A program made the translations under genes and the position numbers. The notes beneath the pieces were generated by a model. It did not search any database. It saw only the letters and a list, made by a program, of their open reading frames with translations, and had not been told where the DNA came from. From positions 14,001,123-14,065,122 of the forward strand of contig CM069435.1 of assembly GCA_035610365.1 (NCBI GenBank): 64,000 nucleotides of DNA. Reading direction: 5' to 3'. Position 1 is the first letter of the stretch; the number at the start of each line of letters is the position of its first letter. The stretch is from Aquatica leii (Eukaryota; Arthropoda; Insecta; Coleoptera; Lampyridae). Below, piece after piece: positions 33,276-44,259 of this stretch.

Positions 33276-34684
33276 CACTACAGGTCAAAAGTTTAGGAAC
33301 GGTGACCGTTGTTTCCAATTACTGTCATTTTCTTTACAATGAAAAAAAAAGAATTTAATTGTTATTTATTAAAGAATAACCGTTTCATAACATTATTTGT
33401 TTTACTTATCATCTAACTTGACAATCTATTGATGAGAATGAGCTAATTAGATATTGTTCCCTTGAATTTGCATTTTTTCTTAAATAACAAAAGTCAACAA
33501 ACAATACAAATCCTGAAGTACTAATCTTGTTAAGTGAAACCAGACACTTGTATTACATAATTGAAGTATATACTGTTTATTGTAGATTATTAAAATAAGT
33601 AAAATTCGCAATATTGTCGTCGAAGTGAAAACAACTCTCTGATTTTTTTTATGTTAAAATCATGGGTAAAACTAAGAAACTAAGTACGGAAATACGAAGA
33701 CCTAAAGTGACAAGTTTTTAAGAAGACAAACATATAGTGGATACTAGTAAACGAAACAGAAAACTTACTGCTCCAGAAATCCGATCAATTTTCTCTAAGT
33801 ACAGTGAAAAAAGGTTACAGGACGTTGGGTTAATGGGTCGCGTTGCTGTGAGAAAACCATTACTTCATCCCGAAAATAAGAAAAAACGGTTACAATGGGC
33901 ACTGAACCATTGTGATTGGTCATTAGACCATTAGAAAAGCGTACTGTGGTCTGATGAGTAGAAATTTTGTGTATTTGGATGCAATCGGCGTATTTAGGTA
34001 AGAAGAACAGTCAATGAAAAGATGTTGTGAGCACGTACAGTGCCTACAGGAAAGCGTGGCGGTGGTTTTATCCTGGTGTTGGGTTGTTTCTCTGGCCATG
34101 GAACTGGTGATCTTATAAAAAATTGAAGGCATTATGAAAAAAGAGCAGTGTAAAGTAATACTAAAGAATAACGCGATACTTTCGGTACGTAGAATCATTG
34201 GTCAAGGATTCATATTTCAGCAAGACAATAATCCCAAACACAGTTTGCACTTATGCCGAGGCACATTAATAAATATGATTTGCCCCCCCCCCCCTCCTTG
34301 ATCTAAATCCAATTGAGTTGCTATGGGATGAGCTTGACAGAAAGATGCGTAATAATTGTCCAACATCCGCAACTGATTTATAGTGTCAACTACAAGATGC
34401 TTGGGCTTCTGTTAAACCAGAAGCCATAAATAAATTGATATGTAGAATGCCTAGATTAGTGAAACAGTTAATAAAAGTTTTTCGACGAAAGAAGCGTTTA
34501 GTATCTAGAAGTACATATATGAGTAGTGTTTTAAAATCCTTTTAATATTTGCTAGGTTTTAAAAGTTGTATAATGGTTTAGGCTTTTTAAGTTTAGCATT
34601 ACTAAATAATTATATTCATTAAATATTTTATATTTAAGAAATTCATGTGTTTTTTTTGTGTTCCTAAACTTTTGAGCTGCAGTG
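33276..34684 (+). mobile_element. Tc1/mariner element with both terminal repeats
   Basis: 1409 bp flanked by TA on both sides (33274-33275 and 34685-34686). The terminal inverted repeats match at 23 of 25 positions, starting CACTACAGGTCAAAAGTTTA on the left and CACTGCAGCTCAAAAGTTTA on the right. A degenerate transposase lies inside on the plus strand. The same repeat without the element is present at 46.3 kb, where the sequence crosses the site as GACGTTTATGTTGAC, confirming TA-specific insertion. Confidence 0.9.
33737..34500 (+). pseudogene. Tc1-like transposase, degenerate
   Basis: Readable in the order of the family: RKLTAPEIRSIFSKYSEK, RLQDVGLMGRVAVRKPLL, KKKRLQWALNHCDWSLD, then LWSDE with the first catalytic Asp (about 33945), GGFILVLGCFSGHGTGDLI, FQQDNNPKH with the second Asp (about 34212-34240), a C10 run at 34271, and NPIELLWDELDRKMRNN with the catalytic Glu (about 34305-34350). 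KPEAINKLICRMPRLVKQ closes it. Many stops and indels. DD34E is the expected Tc1 pattern. Confidence 0.85.
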
Positions 34685-34780
34685 TATGTTGACAAGTGCG
34701 CAAAAACTGTCAAAGGCGGTTTACAATAGCGAAAAATTAAAATTGATGACAAGGACAATAAAAATTAATCAAATTATTTG

Positions 34781-36239
34781 TTGTTTTAAAAGAAAAACTA
34801 AGCAAGCTGGTTAATTCTATGCCAAAAAGATGTGCAATGGTCAGCATATTTATTGCCTGACGATGAAAGCTCGAAAGCTTGTAAAAGTTTAAATTAAAAA
34901 CATTAAACTATTTACATTAAAAAAATATTATAATGCTGTAAACGTTGCATAATTTCTATTTAAGCTATTTCTGTTGCATTTGTTTTTTTCAACTCTATGC
35001 AAACTAAAGAAAATAAAAGTATTAGATATATTTTTTTCTTTTTCTTTATTAAAAACAATAAGTTTTATTTTTTCCATCTTTGAATGACGAATACTTAACA
35101 CAGACTTCACTATGCATTTTCCGTAATTGACATACTATTTTTTAGGAGTAAGCATCGTAGACTTCTATGAAACAATCTTAGCGTTTGTTTTCGGGATCAG
35201 CGAGATTTCATGTTTTTTGTTTATAATGTTTGTCCAGGTTTGTTGCTTTTTTATAACTTAAAATTAAGTTAAAGAAGCAAAGATTCGAAGCTTTAAAAAA
35301 ATACTTAAACTAAACTACTATAGTGCTAAACAAACTCAGTTATTAATATTCAGATTTAATAAAGTTCGTGGCGTTTTATGCTTCCACAGTTAGTTTTAGA
35401 ATTGTTGTTACGGTTATTAAAAAACCTTGCTTTGCCTATTGAGTTCATGTATAAAAATTATAGAAACTATACATCGTGAGTAATCAATCGTTTTAAGACA
35501 AATAATTCCGTTGTATTGATCATTACTTTACTGTTAGTATATCGTGTTTACAAACATAACATAAATCTATGTATTTAATTCACTGTTAAAATCAAAGAAA
35601 GATAATACAGTACTAGTATTCAAATTTCAGGTGGAATAAAATATTTCTTCATTATTCTTTTACTTTTATTATCAATTATAACGTTCAAAAATTGATGTGT
35701 GTGTTTTATATGATTCTAACACCATTGCAAAACTTTTAAATTTTAGTTGTCATATTTTCTTCATTGTCAAAATTTTTGAAAATAGTAATTTTACTATTGT
35801 TGTAGTTGATGTTAACCAACAAAAATAAACGTATTACAGCGCAGTCAGTTACTATATTTCAGTATTATGTTAACTGATGGTATTTGCTGTTGTCAGTTAA
35901 TTATTTTCAATTTTTTTTATTTGTTTAATGTGAAGACTTGGCATAAATTTAACGAAAGCCATAAATAAAAAAAAAATTTTTTTGGTCAACTTTATTTGGT
36001 AAAAAATCACAAAATTTGAATCGTTTCAGTTCTTCGATAACATAGCGAAAGCACACTCAATAAGACATTAAGTATAAACATAAAGCTATGTATATCCTAT
36101 CTATTACAACAACAAAATTAGTCAACGAAACCAGTCCTGTCATATCTTTACTTCATTTTTTATTTTTTCTAAAGCAAACTTTAATCTTTATTAAGAAGAA
36201 TTATAATCGATGACATTTTCGTTCTTTTACACAACACAC
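34781..36239. other. AT-rich stretch with one ribozyme-like motif
   Basis: No coding motif. At 34858-34885 the sequence CTGACGATGAAAGCTCGAAA repeats the CTGACGATGA...TCGAAA frame seen at 12120 near PLE C. I read it as a possible degenerate PLE terminal-repeat fragment. Confidence 0.35.
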
Positions 36240-37603
36240 AATTCCACAGCAAACAATTAAAAAACACGATTATAAGCGACTTTCGGCCAAAACAAGAAGT
36301 AGAACTTGGCCTTTGCCGTATTGTCGTTCTTGAACTATAACTTCAATAGAGCGTTCTGTTAGTCTTATATAACTTGATCCACAAGAACAAGGTGCTAGTA
36401 GGAAGTGGTCAGTTTTCTTTGACTTTTGGATCGACTGCTCTATCCCAAGCCTTTTAGATCTTTTTGAACTTGTATTCATTTTATTGTAGAAACTCCAACA
36501 GTGTTTTCTTTTTCTTTTGTAGATTTTCATCATCTGACACACGTATAGCTTTTTTACCTAAAGTGTTTTTTGTACTGGATAGTGGTAAGATTTGGCGTTT
36601 AGTATCTGTTAATGTGCGTTTTCTTTCTATAAACGGAATGCCCCAACTTTCCGTTATTTTTCTTTGTCACCAACACATCAACAAAGTCTAGACTGCTATT
36701 ATGTTTAGATGTTGAAAGAACTGATATAGTTTATCTTTGCCATGTCATGTAACAAACGTATAATCAACATATCTAAACCAAGTTTTTGGTTTCAACTTAA
36801 CGTTCTTCTTAATTTTAGTTTCAAAATACTACATACAGATATTGGCTACAACTGGAGAGAGCGGTGCATTCATGGCTGTTCTTTCTACTTCTTTAATTGA
36901 GTTGTTGTTATAACTGTAGTATGTGTTGTTAAGATAGAACTTGATGTGCAGAAGTTCTTCAGTAATTCTCTCCTTCAGCAAACACAACATTTTGTCGACC
37001 GGGACTTTAGTAAAATGAAATATCGTCTTTTGTTACACGCAAATTTTGAATTTTTTTTACAAAGTGCGTAGAATTTTTAATGGGAGTTTCTGCATTTCCT
37101 GTCTATAGAAAATTTGTAGCTAAATAACGTGCTAACGATTGGGTCGATGAATTGATGGTGTTCACTATCGGTCAAAGGGAGATCCCTGTGTATCTTGGGA
37201 AGATCATAGATTCGCGGCATAATTGGATTTTTGACAATCAAAGCTTGCTTCTCTTTAATATCTATAGTTTTTGATGGCGGAGTTACCTTTCAAGAGTTTT
37301 TATATAGACGTTTGTAGGAATTTTCCGAGAGTAACTCATTTTCTCGTTGTAATCTTGTAAACTCATAATGACTGTAGCGTTTTCAATATCGGCTCTCAGA
37401 ACTAAAATGTTCTTGTTCTCACGTCACTGCTTAGCTGTTTCTCTTACCTGTGTGTTAGTATTTGAGCGTGGTGGTTTTGCTTTTCTTACTATGTTGCAAA
37501 TAGTTTCAAAGATTTCTTTAGGTAGAGCGCGTATTGCAGTTTCTACTACACATATTATGTCTTCTATCGGTGTTGTCTTAGGCGTAACAGCGTAGTTTAA
37601 ACC
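36240..37603 (-). mobile_element. Penelope-like retroelement D (minus arm of inverted pair)
   Basis: From the 5' side on the minus strand: NYAVTPKTTPIEDIICVVE (about 37598-37545), AKPPRSNTN, an RT block with VVANICM and YFETKIKKNVKLKPKTWFRY (about 36870-36775), where the catalytic box is YVDY instead of YVDD, and a GIY-YIG domain starting APCSCGSSYIRLTERS (about 36395-36345). Family order is kept. Two catalytic changes (YVDY; Y-I-R for Y-I-G) and frameshifts make it inactive. This PLE subfamily differs from copies A and B. Confidence 0.8.
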
Positions 37604-37611
37604 TTTTTTTT

Positions 37612-38411
37612 TATAACACCGATAGAAGACATAGTATGTGGAGTAGAAATTTTAATACGCACTCTACATAAGGAAATTTATGAAACTATTTGACAAGATG
37701 TTTGCAACATTGTAAGAAAAGGTAAACCGCCACGCTCAAATATTAACAGACAGGAGAGAAAAGCAGCTACGTAAGAACTAGCAAATTTAATTCTGAGAGA
37801 AGATAAAGGAAACGCTCCAATCGTTATGAACTCACAAGATTACAACAAGAAAAAGACAAATTTACTTACGGAAGATTGCTACAAACGTCTACAGAAAAAT
37901 TCTTTAAATTACCTATGCGCTAAAGTAAATTTCGCCACTAAAAACTACTATTATAGATATTAACACAAAACAAGCTTTGATTGTCAAAAGTTCAGTTATG
38001 CCAAGAATCTACTATCTTCCCAAGATACAGAAAGAAGGAATCTCTTTTCGAACCTTAGTGAGCGCCATAAATTTACCGACCTTATTGTTAGCATGTTATC
38101 TCGCTAAAAAGTCTTGGGCGTTGACAGGAAATACAGAATTGTAGAGAAAATTCAGAACTTGCGTATAACAAAAGAAAATATCCTAGTTAGTTTTGACGTG
38201 GTATTTCTTTTTACTAAAGTCCCGGTTGACGAAGTGTTGTTATTGCTTAAAGAAAAAATTACTGAAGAAGAAGTTCTGCTTATCAAACTTTGCCTTAAAA
38301 ACACTTATTTTAGTTTTAACAAATTATTTAAATAAGTTGAAGAAGGGTCCATATGTTTGCCGCTCTCTACAGTTATAGCCAATATCTATATGGAGTATTT
38401 TGAAACTAAAA
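37612..38411 (+). mobile_element. Penelope-like retroelement E (plus arm of inverted pair)
   Basis: Same subfamily as D but on the opposite strand, starting at TPIEDIVCGVE (37615). It continues through GKPPRSNIN, LQQEKDKFTYGRLL or its alternative frame NSQDYNKK, MPRIYYLPKIQKEGISFRTL (about 37998-38060), ITKENILVSFDVVFLFTKVP (38165-38225), and TVIANIYMEYFETKSLF (about 38372-38410). There it stops, before the catalytic YVDD block and the endonuclease. The 5' edges of D and E face each other across about 40 bp. Confidence 0.8.
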
Positions 38412-38448
38412 GTCTGTTTTTCCTGCAGTGACATTTACCACTCCGAAG

Positions 38449-39110
38449 CAGTGCCGTGCCGTGCCGACAGTTAGTGGTGCCTGTGTGCAAAAATTTTGAT
38501 GGCATCCATAGTTAAAATAATTGTTTAGTATTGTTAAATAAACAGTTAAATAAAAACAAACAAATATATATTCAGGTGACAATAATACAAGAAATATGAA
38601 AATGGCAAAATATACAAATCAAATACACATTACAAGGTATGTTAATACATATGTAAATCTAATTAGAACAAATTCTCCTTCACAAACTAGTTCTAACAAT
38701 TAAAAATAAATAATAAATTCTTTCTGTCAGAACTGTCAAGTAGACCTACTTAATATTACAAAACAAAATAAAATCTATTTTTACAAATTAAAAAATCGGC
38801 AATTCACGAAAAATCCACTTCAAACTTTCATGTCGGCATTTTTTTTTAATGTTATGGTGAATATCTATTTCTTCTAATATAGATGATTCTATGAGATGAT
38901 AGATAAATTTGGTAACCGTTCTTGACTCATGGTCGACCTTAAATAATTTTTTATTAGCTTTAATTTAGAGAAGGATCTTTCAGCAGCGGCAACAGATACT
39001 GGTAAAGTGAAAAGAATTCGAATAGCAACTGCCAAGTTTGGATATACCGCAATTAAATCATTATAAAATATAAACTGTAAAATTTTGAAATACACCATTT
39101 TTTAAGCATT
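38449..39110 (-). pseudogene. hAT transposase C-terminus with terminal repeat
   Basis: The minus strand reads IRILFTLPVSVAAAERSFSK and LKLIKNYLRSTMSQERLPNL (39030-38900). This is the hAT dimerisation domain in the form seen in ZMYM/TTF-type hAT proteins, followed by SILEEIDIHHNI. The likely element end is CAGTGCCGTGCCGTGCCGAC at 38449-38468, CAG-initial as in hAT termini and carrying a GTGCC triplet repeat. The rest of the transposase is missing, cut off where the gypsy element begins. Confidence 0.75.
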
Positions 39111-39185
39111 TTAAAATCATTAAATAAAAGGTATCAAACAAGGAAAATATAGATAACTCTGACAGATGACATATCAAAAATATAT

Positions 39186-39950
39186 TTGGATGAAGACAAA
39201 AACCTACAGTTTAACGATTTTTACTTGGAAGAAATTTTAGCAGAAATAAATAGTGTTGAGTCTATACCTAGTGACAAACAAATAAAATCTGAAACTCAAA
39301 TTGCAAAGCATTTTATGATTGTGAAATTCAGTGGCAAGAACTCAAACGCTTACCAGTGGATTAGAGATTTTAATAAAGAATGTGAACGTTTCCAAATCAA
39401 TGAAGATAAAAAGAAAATTGAAATGCTAAAAACTTTTTTGGAATACTCTATCATAGATTGGTATAGCTGCATGTTAATAAAACTTACAGTGGAATCAGAG
39501 TGGAACAAATGAGAAAAAAGTTTTTGTCAGACGTTTGCAAACAAAGGATGGTGGCTCATTAGACATGCTCTAGCTTTTAAATATCAAGCAGGTTCGTTAT
39601 TTGAGTATGTTTTAAAAAAAGAAAAATTGTTATTAGAAGTAAGAAAATCAATTGATACTGGGACACTCATAAACCTTATAGCATTTGGCTTACCTAATTA
39701 TGTGGTTGATAAAATTAACAGAGAAAATTTACAAGAAACGGAAGATCTTTACAACGAATTAGGAAGATTAGAACATTTTGTTGAGAAAAATAAAAAAAAT
39801 AATATATATTCTGACAATAGATCAATAAAAATTGAAAAAAAACATGCCAAATCCGTGTCTGCGAAAAAAGAGGGATACATTACCATCCAGAGGAAAATTG
39901 CTGGTTTAAAGAGAAAAATAAAAAAAAACAGTTTTAAAAACTGTAAATAA
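39186..39950 (+). pseudogene. gypsy gag region
   Basis: Two frames joined by a frameshift near 39512-39530. The first contains KFSGKNSNAYQWIRDFNKEC; the second ends in a Lys-rich tail and has NLIAFGLPNYVVDKINRENL, the C-terminal capsid-type segment of short gypsy Gags. No CCHC knuckle is visible in the remaining tail (39850-39950). Confidence 0.65.
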
Positions 39951-39998
39951 CTCAGAATTGAAAATTGAGCTGAACGAGGAGAATCCAAAAAACTAGAA

Positions 39999-40423
39999 GT
40001 GTCACCATTAATAAAAGCAAAGTTAATAATAAATTATATTTTAAATGTTTTGGGAATTTATGATTCAGGTTCAAATGTGTCATTAATAAATGCAAAGTTA
40101 TTGAAGATACAGCCAAAAGAAAATACAAATAATATAAAAAAACTTAACTTGAAAACTATTAATGGTGAGAAAAAAGAAAAGGTATGGTAACATTAAAAAT
40201 AAAAATTTACAATATTGTAAGAAATATGAATGTTTTTGTAATAGATAATGAAAACTTTAACTATGATTTTCTAATCGGGTTAGATTGCATCAAAAACTTC
40301 AAATTAATGCAAAATGAAGACTTGAAGATCATACAATGTAACAATCCGAAAGAAAAGACGGTAACCTCAATTGAAGAGGATATGAAAAACGAAAAATACT
40401 TAAAAATGATAAATCAAAGATAA
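39999..40423 (+). pseudogene. gypsy aspartic protease region
   Basis: GIYDSGSNVSLINAKLL (about 40060-40110) contains the D-S-G catalytic triad of retroelement proteases. NYDFLIGLDCIKNFKL (about 40258-40305) is the flap/loop region with the I-G-L-D pattern that closes the fold. A frameshift near 40185 splits the domain. Confidence 0.75.
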
Positions 40424-40428
40424 TAAAT

Positions 40429-41560
40429 GTGAAAATTCCTGATGTACTAGGTGACAAAAATAAAGAAGGATTTTTATTAAACTCTGAAGTATTAAAACAA
40501 GATACTAAAACCATGAGTAAATGTGAAATAAATTTCAATGAACATATAAACTCAGATAGATTTGAAACATTAGTAAACCCTTTAGATTTATACCAACAAT
40601 CAGAAATTTATAAGTTGGTAGAAAAATACAAACCGGTCTTTGCGAAAGATAAATATGACATTGGTACTGTACGAAATTATGAAGCTCACATTGATTTGAT
40701 GATAGATAAATATTGTTACAAACGTCCATACAGATGCACACCTCAAGATAGAAAAGAAATAGAAAATCAAATATCAAATCTATTAAATAAAAATTTGATT
40801 GAGGATTCTTATAGCCCATTTGCTGCTTCAGTAACTCTAGCATATAAAAAAGAAGATGAAAGAAAAACAAGACTGTGTATAGATTTTAGAGAATTAAACA
40901 AAATTGTCGTACCACAATCACAACCTTTTCCGTTGATTGAGGATTTTATGATGAAAACTGTAAACTGTAAATATTTTTCTACTTTGGACATAAATTCAGT
41001 ATCTTAGTCAATTCCTTTAAAGATTTAAGATAGATACAAAACTGCATTTGTTACACAGAAAGGCCATTTCCAATGGACGTGCCTACCATTTGGGTTAAAG
41101 ACTGCTCTAGCTATATTTCAAAGAATATTGGGAAACATCATTAAAAAGTACAAACTCTCTAGTTTTGCGGTAAATTTTATAGATGACATCTTAATTTTTT
41201 CGAAAACTTTTAAAGAGCATTTATTACATCTATCGAGATTAATGGAGGCAATACGAACAGAAGTGTTTAGAATTAAATTTTTGAAACGTTATTTTGCAAG
41301 TAATCACGCCAAATATTTAGGTCACATAATTAAAAACAATTCAATCAGACCTTTGAAAGATTATTTATCTGCTGTCAACAACTTTCCACTTCCAAAAACA
41401 AAGAAAAATATACGACAGTTCCTAGGTGAAGTAAATTTTCATCATAAATTTGTACCACACAGTGCAATTGTTCTGGATCCTTTACACAATTTATTACGGA
41501 AAGATGTGAAATTCATATGGTCCGCAGAATGTCAGGAATCATTTGATAAAATAAAAGAAT
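40429..41560 (+). pseudogene. gypsy reverse transcriptase
   Basis: In order: KRPYRCTPQDRKEIENQI, LIEDSYSPFAASVTLAYKKE, CIDFRELNKIVVPQSQPFPL, STLDINS followed by a stop at about 41008, then FQWTCLPFGLKT (about 41070-41105) and NFIDDILIFSKTFKEH (about 41170-41220). The catalytic F-I-D-D is intact. The thumb reads HAKYLGHIIKNNSIRPLKD and IRQFLGEVNFHHKFVP. A single stop (about 41008) and the region to 41040 break it. This is the polymerase that copies element RNA into DNA within cytoplasmic particles. Confidence 0.88.
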
Positions 41561-42000
41561 TGCTATGTTCAGAACCAATTATGAATATTTTTGACCCTCA
41601 ATTAACAATAATGATTTACACGGATGCTAGTATCAAAGGAATGGGAGCGGTGTTAAAACAAGAAGATAAAAATGGAAACAGTAAGCCAGTTGCTTATTTT
41701 TCAAAAAAGTTAACTGAAGCTCAAAAAAAGAAGAAGGCCGTATAGATAGAATGTCTAGCAATAAAAGAAGCTGTGAAGTATTGGCAGCACTGGCTTATGG
41801 GAAAAGAATTTATCGTATATTCAGATCATAAACCGTTAGAAAATATGAGCATCAAGGCTAGAACTGACGAAGAACTAGGAGATTGGACATATTATTTATC
41901 CCCAATATAATTTTAAAATTAAATATAACTCAGGAAAACTAAACCAAGAAGCAAACTGTTTAAGCAGAAACCCAGTTCTAGAACCTCATCACAATACTGA
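41561..42000 (+). pseudogene. gypsy RNase H
   Basis: IMIYTDASIKGMGAVLKQED (about 41610-41665) has the first RNase H Asp. KPVAYFSKKLTEAQKKKKAV, a stop, then YSDHKPLENM (about 41818-41848) carries the S-D-H block, and GKLNQEANCLSRNP (about 41933-41972) marks the end of the domain. Confidence 0.8.
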
Positions 42001-42119
42001 AGATTTTTTAAAACTTGTAAATTTAATAAACCTAAAAGATATAAAAAATGACCAACAAACAAATCTTGACCTAGAAAAAGAAAAACTTAGATTTGAAAAT
42101 GAAATTTACTATAAAAAGA

Positions 42120-43133
42120 TAAACATCATATTATCAGAAGAACTGAGCAAAACTCTAATAAATGGTGTTCACGATACTTACTACCACATTGGAAGAACAC
42201 AGATGACAAATAAAATAACGTCATTCTACACAGCGAAGAACATCATTGCAAACATTAAACAAATTTGCGATGAATGCAAAGTTTGTATAAAAACAAATCA
42301 AGGAGGAAGTCAAAATATGGTTTAATGTCGCATTTAGATCCAGCAACACGTTTATTTGAAATTATATCTTTTGATACCATTGGAGGCTTTGGAGGATCAC
42401 GGTCGACAAAGAAATATTTACACCTTCTGGTCGATCCTTTTACAAGGTACGCTTATATTCTTACATCGAGAAATCAAAGCTCTAACGATTTTATTAAACT
42501 AATAGAAAGTGTAACACAAAATTACAATATTGAAATGGTGTTAAAGGACCAATACCATTGTATAAAATTTAAAGAATTTAAAGAATTTTTGAAAAATTAA
42601 AACATAAAAATAGTTTTCACTGCTGTAGATTCACTATTTTCGAATGGGCTCAATGAAAGACTAAATCAAACTTTAGTTAATAAGATCAGATGTAAGATAA
42701 ATGAAAGTGATCAAAAATAGCATGGACTACCATTGCACATAAATGTGTAGAAAAATACAATGAAACGGAACATACAATTACAAAATTTGCTCCAAAATAC
42801 CTTTTGGAAGGTGAAAATATTAATATTTTACCAATTGAATTGAAATTAAGATGCACAAAAAAAGATCTGGAAAGAGATAGGAAAATTGTTCTGGAGAACA
42901 CAATAAAATCTCATCATTATAATAAAAAAATATTCGACCGGTATAGGGAAGAACATAAATTGGAAGTGGGAGACAAAGTATACGTGGAAAACGGGAATAG
43001 ATTAAATAGGAAGAAAATTATTAAACTGAGAATTGGACCATACAAAATTATGAAGAAGATTTCTAGTTCAATCTATGAAGTTGATACCGGACACAAGAAA
43101 GTCCAATTTCTACCACATTACGAAGGACTTTAA
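42120..43133 (+). pseudogene. gypsy integrase
   Basis: Zinc-binding start: HDTYYHIGRTQM and CDECKVC (about 42170-42290), the H-x-H, C-x2-C arrangement. Core: SFDTIGGFGGSRSTKKYLHL with the first Asp (about 42367-42425), VLKDQYH (second region, about 42538-42560), and SNGLNERLNQTLVN with the Glu (about 42640-42690), consistent with DD35E. C-terminal LRIGPYKIMKKISSSIYEVD (43027-43085) is the GPY/F module that binds DNA. Stops at 42600 and 42718 and one shift interrupt it. Confidence 0.85.
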
Positions 43134-43892
43134 ATGTCGTTTTCTTTAATTTTTAGGTGAGTTTTTGTTGTTGATATAAAATGAATTTGTTAAATAAATG
43201 CTTTAATTTTTAGAGAAAAGCAATTAAGTCTTTGATTATAAAAGATAAAATTAAAAAAAAAAAGTTTGTCTTTAGTTCTAGAAGCCACAATTTGTTATAT
43301 ACAAAACAATTTAAAAAAAATCTGTCAAAACAAATTATGATAAAACTGATAAAGAAAGTAAACATAAAAAAATTTGTTATTTATAAATGGCAAATTCATA
43401 ATTTCTAATATGTAATGTTAACTATGAACATAAAAGCAATATTTTAATTAAGTACTAACGCTATATTAAATTAATAGATGAATGATAGCATTTTAATGTT
43501 ATACAAAGAAGTATTTTTAAATTAACCGTCATTCAGATGATGGTATCTTTTGTGTCCTGACATCCAGCTCGGTATCGTATCATTGTAGTAGTACGCGTAC
43601 AATAAATTTTAGTTATTAGTTTTTGTCATGAGCACCGTTTGATTGTGATAACAAATGCGTTTTCTCTGTTATTATTAAAAGGTAAATAATTGATTGATAG
43701 GAAAAGAACGGATTAGTTGTACGAAGTTTGTATATTAAATAATACCACGACCGAAATATATTATTTAAAAATGATTTAATCTTAACTTTTTTTTAATTCT
43801 CACCGTTATGTTGTTTTTTCTTGTTTGAATTGTTGGTGTTTTTCTCCATTGTTACCTGTTAGGTCTATTGTTGTTTTTATTACAACACAACC

Positions 43893-43920
43893 GGAGGGAA
43901 AAATTGTTATGTGTATTTCA
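43893..43920 (+). promoter_or_regulatory. Polypurine tract and start of 3' LTR (candidate)
   Basis: GGAGGGAAAAA followed by TTGTTATGTG, the usual purine-tract/TGT junction of gypsy elements, about 760 bp after the integrase stop. The LTR's other end is not identifiable because the 5' copy is lost. Confidence 0.5.
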
Positions 43921-44259
43921 GCTTATGTATTTTTTTACATGGTAGGCTAATTAAGTATATTATTATATTTATTACACTAATTAATCGTAAATTATTATTA
44001 TTAAAAAGTGTTTATTAAAATTATTTGCTTCTGAACGAATTTTAAACAAATTACTATTTCAAATTTTTTTCATTTAAAAAAGTAATTGTTTATTCCTTTT
44101 TTTAAAATAATTTTCTTATATAACTTTGCATTTAAATTGGTTAGTTGAGAGATAAGATCAGCGTTGCGGGATTTTATAACGTCTGCTCAGGATAACTCAA
44201 GATTGAATTGTATGAGTAATTTCAAAACTAAATTCATTTTTCAAGTTGTGCGAAAACGT

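Larger units (their letters stand above)
33131..34780. repeat. Dispersed repeat copy 1, occupied by a Tc1 element
   Basis: The segments 33131-33275 and 34685-34780 together align with 46268-46565. Shared blocks include AATAGTAGTTTATTT, GAGTTCCTGTGTAAATTG, TTTTATTGCTCGAACAGAGA, CTAGGAGGCCC and TTTACAATAGCGAAAAATTA. The Tc1 element sits exactly between the two halves. Copy 1 lacks the central inverted repeat of copy 2. Confidence 0.8.
39120..43920 (+). mobile_element. Ty3/gypsy retrotransposon, 5' LTR missing
   Basis: Carries gag, protease, RT, RNase H and integrase in the Ty3/gypsy order, all on the plus strand with a handful of stops and frameshifts. There is no env-like frame. The 5' LTR and primer site are absent: gag starts right beside a hAT remnant. 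A purine tract GGAGGGAAAAA at 43893-43903, followed by TGTTATGTG, is a plausible polypurine tract and 3' LTR start. The LTR end cannot be fixed without a partner. Confidence 0.85.
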
